Part shown: one piece after another, positions 3,817-6,503 of the stretch
Layout: the number at the start of each line of letters is the position of its first letter
How positions within the stretch are numbered: the first letter of the stretch is position 1
Assembly (NCBI GenBank): GCA_030691805.1
Contig: JAUYDP010000467.1
Location: 1 to 6,503 of the forward strand
Reading direction: 5' to 3'
Origin: Dehalococcoidia bacterium
GTDB taxonomy: Bacteria; Chloroflexota; Dehalococcoidia; JAUYDP01
Length of the DNA stretch: 6,503 nucleotides
Position numbers and translations under genes: made by a program
The notes under the pieces: generated by a model
Told to the model about the DNA's origin: nothing
Databases searched by the model: none
The model's input: the letters and a program-made list of their open reading frames with translations, nothing else

Positions 3817-5982
3817 CTATTCGATAGTCCATCTATCACCAAGGATAGGGCTTTCCTTGAGGTTCACCTCCACCTCCAGCATGGTCCCGCATCCTGGACA
3901 GGCGAACTCCCGCAGAACGAACCGGGGGCTGGGGCCATGGCGATTGATGGCCGGACCGGCGGCGGTGAGGGGGCGCTCTGTCAACCTGGCCCGAAGCTTA
4001 AAATTCTGCGACGCCGGACCAAGGGAATAGCCGCAGCGCCGGCAGAATACGTTGCCCTGGTCCAGAAAGAGCGGTTCGTCAAAGGGGTGTCCACCGCCGC
4101 GTGGGGTCTGCCGAGGATTCGTACCCGGAGACCGAATCCGGCATAGCTCTTCGCGCCTTTTGTTGGTGGCTTCCAGGCTGGTTGAGATGCTGGTCCCTTC
4201 GCCGGACAGCACTACCCCATAAATCCGCTCCGCCCATTCACGGGAGACCAGCCCGTTTAGAACGTCCGCCAACACCAACTGGGGATCCCTATCTATTGGG
4301 TCGCCGAAGCCGCCTCCTCCGGGGAAGGCGCAGAGGGTAACGTCGTTGGGTCCCAGCCGGGTCCGGGCCATGGCGGGGAGGGCATCCAGGTCTCCCTCCA
4401 GGTCCTCCAGGCTGGCGGCCACCTTCCCCCGTCGAAACACCTCCCAGAGGTTGGAGTTTCTCTTGATCGCCATGTAGCAGGTCCCGCCTGGGTAGCCCCC
4501 GGATATGCCCGCAGAGGCTGGCGCCTCACCACCGAAGGAGAAGAGGGTGGAATCCAGGGGACGGGGCGTATCGTAGGGCACGAAGGCCCGCTCCCCGCCT
4601 ACCCCGCCCCTGAACCGGCCCGGCCCGCCGGAATCCGGGGTCTGCCGCCGGTAGAGGTAGAGCATAGGGAAGAAGTGCTCGTTGGTCTCCACGTTGGCGA
4701 TGACGCAGGCCAGCGATGATAGGAAGCCACCGGAGTCAATGCCGTCTTTGTAGGTACGAGCGCCCGTCCCTCCGGCCATGGAGTCAACGATAACCGTGGC
4801 GAAAGGCTCCTGCCTCTGGTTGGTCCCGCCGAGGTTCTGCGCCAGGTAGGATCCCATCCAGACGGCCATAGCGTGGTCCCGGTACTGGGGGCTGGCGGCC
4901 ATCATCTTGCCGATACAGGCGTTGATGCAGGCGCGGGCAGCCCATCCTGCGCCCATGGGGGCGATGCTCACTCCCGCGGGCCAGGCGGCGTCTACCACGG
5001 TCCCAGGCCGGGAGAGAAGGGTGACGGCGCGCCATAGTCCGGCCGGCGTCCATGGCATATCGTAGCAGAGGAAGGGCAGCAGATTCGCCATGATGTTGCC
5101 CCGGAGGCCTCCCAGGCAGCAGTTAATCAGGGCGGGGGCCTGCTCCGCGCTCTCCCGGAAGTCGAAGGTGATCCGGTCGCTCGCCTTGGTCATCTCCAGC
5201 CGAACTGGGTAGACCTTGTCCTCGATGCCGTCGTGCTCGATGAAGGTGACGTGGCGCCAGACGCCATCCGGCAGGCCCCGCAGGCGCTCCCGGAAACGCT
5301 CCTCCACGTAGTCTATCATCTGAGCCATGGCTCCCAGGGCGGTCTCCAGGCCGTTTCGGGTGATGAGATCCCTAATACGGGCTTTGGCCACGTTGTTAGC
5401 AGCGATCTGCGCCCGCAGGTCCAGGCCTACCAGCTCTGGGGTCCGGGAGCGGCGCAGGTATTCCCGCTCGATGTCGCGGCGAAGCGTCCCGCCCTGCACG
5501 ATCTTGATGGGCGGGATGGGGGGCGCCTCTTCATAAATGGAACGGGCGCCCACGGTGACGCTGCCCGGCGCTGGGCCACCGACGTCCACCTGATGCACAG
5601 TGCAGCCGCACCAGGCAACCAGCTTCCCTTCCCAGTGCACCGGCGCCACGCAAGTGATATCCGGCTGGTGCAGGGCGCCGACGTAAGGGTCTCCGGTCAG
5701 AAACATATCGTCTTCACCGATGCCGGGGTTATCGCCGTATTCCTGAAGGATGTGCTGGACGATGAGGTCCTGCACGGAGGCGTGCGCCGAAATATAGACG
5801 CCTACCAGCAGCATCTCTCCATCGGCGGTTAGCAGCCCCGTGTTGAAGTCGTAGGCCTCCGTGGCCACGGGGGAGCCGGAGATGCGGCGTATGGTGGCCC
5901 CCGCCTCGTCATTAATGGCCCACAGGCGGTGGCGAAGCACCTCGAAGGTTATAGGATCAATGGGTCGCGTCTGCTTGCTCAA
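3817..5982 (-). CDS. hyuB: Hydantoinase B/oxoprolinase family protein fused to an acetone-carboxylase-gamma-like domain (721 aa)
   Basis: With the TTG start at 5980-5982 the protein has 721 residues. Residues 8-615 are a HyuB domain: DPITFEVLRHRL near the start, GDPYVGALHQPD at 97-108, HQVDVGG at 130-136, and a glycine-rich end PGGGGFGDPIDRDP at 554-567. This family includes N-methylhydantoinase B, half of 5-oxoprolinase, and large subunits of acetone and acetophenone carboxylases, all normally working with an ATP-dependent HyuA partner. After an Arg/Pro/Gly-rich linker (~604-634), residues 635-721 carry CRRCGYSLGPASQNFKL and LREFACPGCGTMLEVEV, with Cys647, Cys650, Cys695 and Cys698. This matches the zinc-binding gamma subunit family of acetone/acetophenone carboxylases as I recall it. 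The start is chosen because TTGA overlaps the tgt stop and AAGGCGG lies seven bases upstream; GTG at 6001-6003 is possible, and the longer frame from 6084 overlaps tgt and is unlikely. It is cytosolic. No HyuA gene is in the window. Substrate unknown. Confidence 0.92.
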   Translation of the reverse strand: MSKQTRPIDPITFEVLRHRLWAINDEAGATIRRISGSPVATEAYDFNTGLLTADGEMLLVGVYISAHASVQDLIVQHILQEYGDNPGIGEDDMFLTGDPYVGALHQPDITCVAPVHWEGKLVAWCGCTVHQVDVGGPAPGSVTVGARSIYEEAPPIPPIKIVQGGTLRRDIEREYLRRSRTPELVGLDLRAQIAANNVAKARIRDLITRNGLETALGAMAQMIDYVEERFRERLRGLPDGVWRHVTFIEHDGIEDKVYPVRLEMTKASDRITFDFRESAEQAPALINCCLGGLRGNIMANLLPFLCYDMPWTPAGLWRAVTLLSRPGTVVDAAWPAGVSIAPMGAGWAARACINACIGKMMAASPQYRDHAMAVWMGSYLAQNLGGTNQRQEPFATVIVDSMAGGTGARTYKDGIDSGGFLSSLACVIANVETNEHFFPMLYLYRRQTPDSGGPGRFRGGVGGERAFVPYDTPRPLDSTLFSFGGEAPASAGISGGYPGGTCYMAIKRNSNLWEVFRRGKVAASLEDLEGDLDALPAMARTRLGPNDVTLCAFPGGGGFGDPIDRDPQLVLADVLNGLVSREWAERIYGVVLSGEGTSISTSLEATNKRREELCRIRSPGTNPRQTPRGGGHPFDEPLFLDQGNVFCRRCGYSLGPASQNFKLRARLTERPLTAAGPAINRHGPSPRFVLREFACPGCGTMLEVEVNLKESPILGDRWTIE

Positions 5983-6503
5983 CCTCGCACCGCCTTCAAC
6001 CACCTGGCCTTCTGCTCCTTCTGCACCACCGGGTCCGTCCTCGGGAAGCGGGCGACGAACTCCCGCCGGAAGCCGTCGAAACATCCGGCCAGGATCGCCT
6101 CCCGTGCCTTCTTCATCAGGTCCAGGGTGAACCAGAGGTTATGGATAGTGGCCAAGCGATATGCCAGGAGTTCCTGGCACTTGAACAAGTGGTGCAGATA
6201 GGCCAGGGAGAAGCTCCGGCAGGTGTAACAGCCGCAATCCTCCTGTATCGGCCCGCTAGGAGTGCGGAAGCGGGCATTGCCAATATTGACGCGGCCATCG
6301 AGGGTAAGGAGGGCGCCGTTTCTGGCGATGCGGGTCGGTAGCACGGAATCGAAGGTGTCCATTCCCCGGGCAATGCCCTCCAGTAGGTCCTCGGGCGAGC
6401 CGACGCCTAACAGGTGGCGGGGCTTCGCCTCCGGCAGGCAGGCCACGGTCTCCTCGACCATGGCCATGGTTACCTCTTTGGGCTCGCCCAGGCTGAGGCC
6501 CCC
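5979..6503 (-). CDS. tgt: Queuine/preQ1 tRNA-ribosyltransferase (bacterial Tgt), C-terminal half
   Basis: The frame is open from the right edge and gives 174 residues ending in TGA; the N-terminus lies outside the window, and the Met at 6465-6467 is internal. Bacterial Tgt replaces guanine 34 in the anticodon of tRNA Asp, Asn, His and Tyr with preQ1, a step of queuosine synthesis, in the cytosol. Visible signatures (numbering from the first visible residue): GGLSLGEP at 1-8, which holds the substrate-pocket glycines; GVGSPEDLLEGIARGMD at 33-49; FDSVLPTRIARNG at 51-63, where Asp52 matches the catalytic nucleophile (Asp280 in Zymomonas); and zinc ligands Cys90, Cys92, Cys95 (CGCYTC) and His121 (ATIHNLWF). 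All key residues are present, so the gene appears intact here. The residue after the nucleophile is Ser where Cys is usual, a mild change. The following HyuB-like gene starts in the tgt stop codon, an uncommon neighbour for tgt, which often sits near queA or yajC-secDF. Confidence 0.97.
   Translation of the reverse strand, partial: GGLSLGEPKEVTMAMVEETVACLPEAKPRHLLGVGSPEDLLEGIARGMDTFDSVLPTRIARNGALLTLDGRVNIGNARFRTPSGPIQEDCGCYTCRSFSLAYLHHLFKCQELLAYRLATIHNLWFTLDLMKKAREAILAGCFDGFRREFVARFPRTDPVVQKEQKARWLKAVRG
5990..5996 (-). promoter_or_regulatory. Ribosome binding site inside the tgt end, deciding the HyuB-like start
   Basis: AAGGCGG, one mismatch from AAGGAGG, lies seven bases before the TTG at 5980-5982 and within the last codons of tgt. 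With the TTGA stop/start overlap it argues for translational coupling of the two genes. Confidence 0.5.

Noticed and set aside
5233..5832. 199-codon plus-strand open frame opposite the HyuB-like gene
   Set aside because: It lies antisense within a clear conserved protein gene and has no family features. Long antisense frames are expected in GC-rich coding DNA.
5983..6084. Longer N-terminus for the HyuB-like protein starting at an ATG at 6084
   Set aside because: It would overlap tgt by over 100 bases, and the extra 34 residues are Arg/Gly/Pro-rich without family similarity. HyuB proteins usually start shortly before the DPIT motif, and a ribosome binding site plus TTGA overlap support 5982.

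Overview
This window looks like bacterial chromosomal DNA, moderately GC-rich. Every gene I can support lies on the minus strand, so transcription runs from the right edge to the left. A bacterial-type tRNA-guanine transglycosylase and strong AGGAGG-type ribosome binding sites mark it as bacterial. The mix of stand-alone Old Yellow Enzyme (OYE) paralogues, an orphan hydantoinase-B protein, a DUF4177-like small protein and GC-rich palindromic repeats resembles environmental anaerobes such as Chloroflexota (Dehalococcoidia-like). That placement is an inference and is weak.

Layout in transcription order. (1) 6503-5979: the C-terminal half of tgt (queuosine tRNA modification), cut by the window edge. 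(2) 5982-3817: a hydantoinase B/oxoprolinase family protein whose start codon overlaps the tgt stop (TTGA). Its last ~85 residues form a four-cysteine domain like the gamma subunit of acetone/acetophenone carboxylase. (3) 3816-3511: a 306-base gap with a nested palindrome and a weak promoter candidate. (4) 3510-1585: a complete FadH-like flavin/[4Fe-4S] oxidoreductase of 641 residues. (5) 1555-1142: a small four-helix membrane protein gene broken by one in-frame TAG. (6) 1141-512: a region with no convincing gene, holding a 338-bp element bounded by ~55-bp inverted repeats. (7) 511-260: an 83-residue DUF4177-like protein. (8) 208-1: the N-terminus of a second OYE-family oxidoreductase, cut by the left edge.

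How they fit together: the two OYE-family enzymes and the HyuB-like protein suggest degradation or reduction of unsaturated, cyclic or carbonyl compounds, but their substrates cannot be read from sequence. No HyuA partner is visible. The tgt-hyuB junction is probably translationally coupled. I see no CRISPR array, tRNA, rRNA, phage gene or recognised defence system. The most notable items are the HyuB/gamma-like fusion behind tgt, the amber-interrupted membrane gene, and the two repeat structures. I do not see a convincing undescribed multi-gene system.
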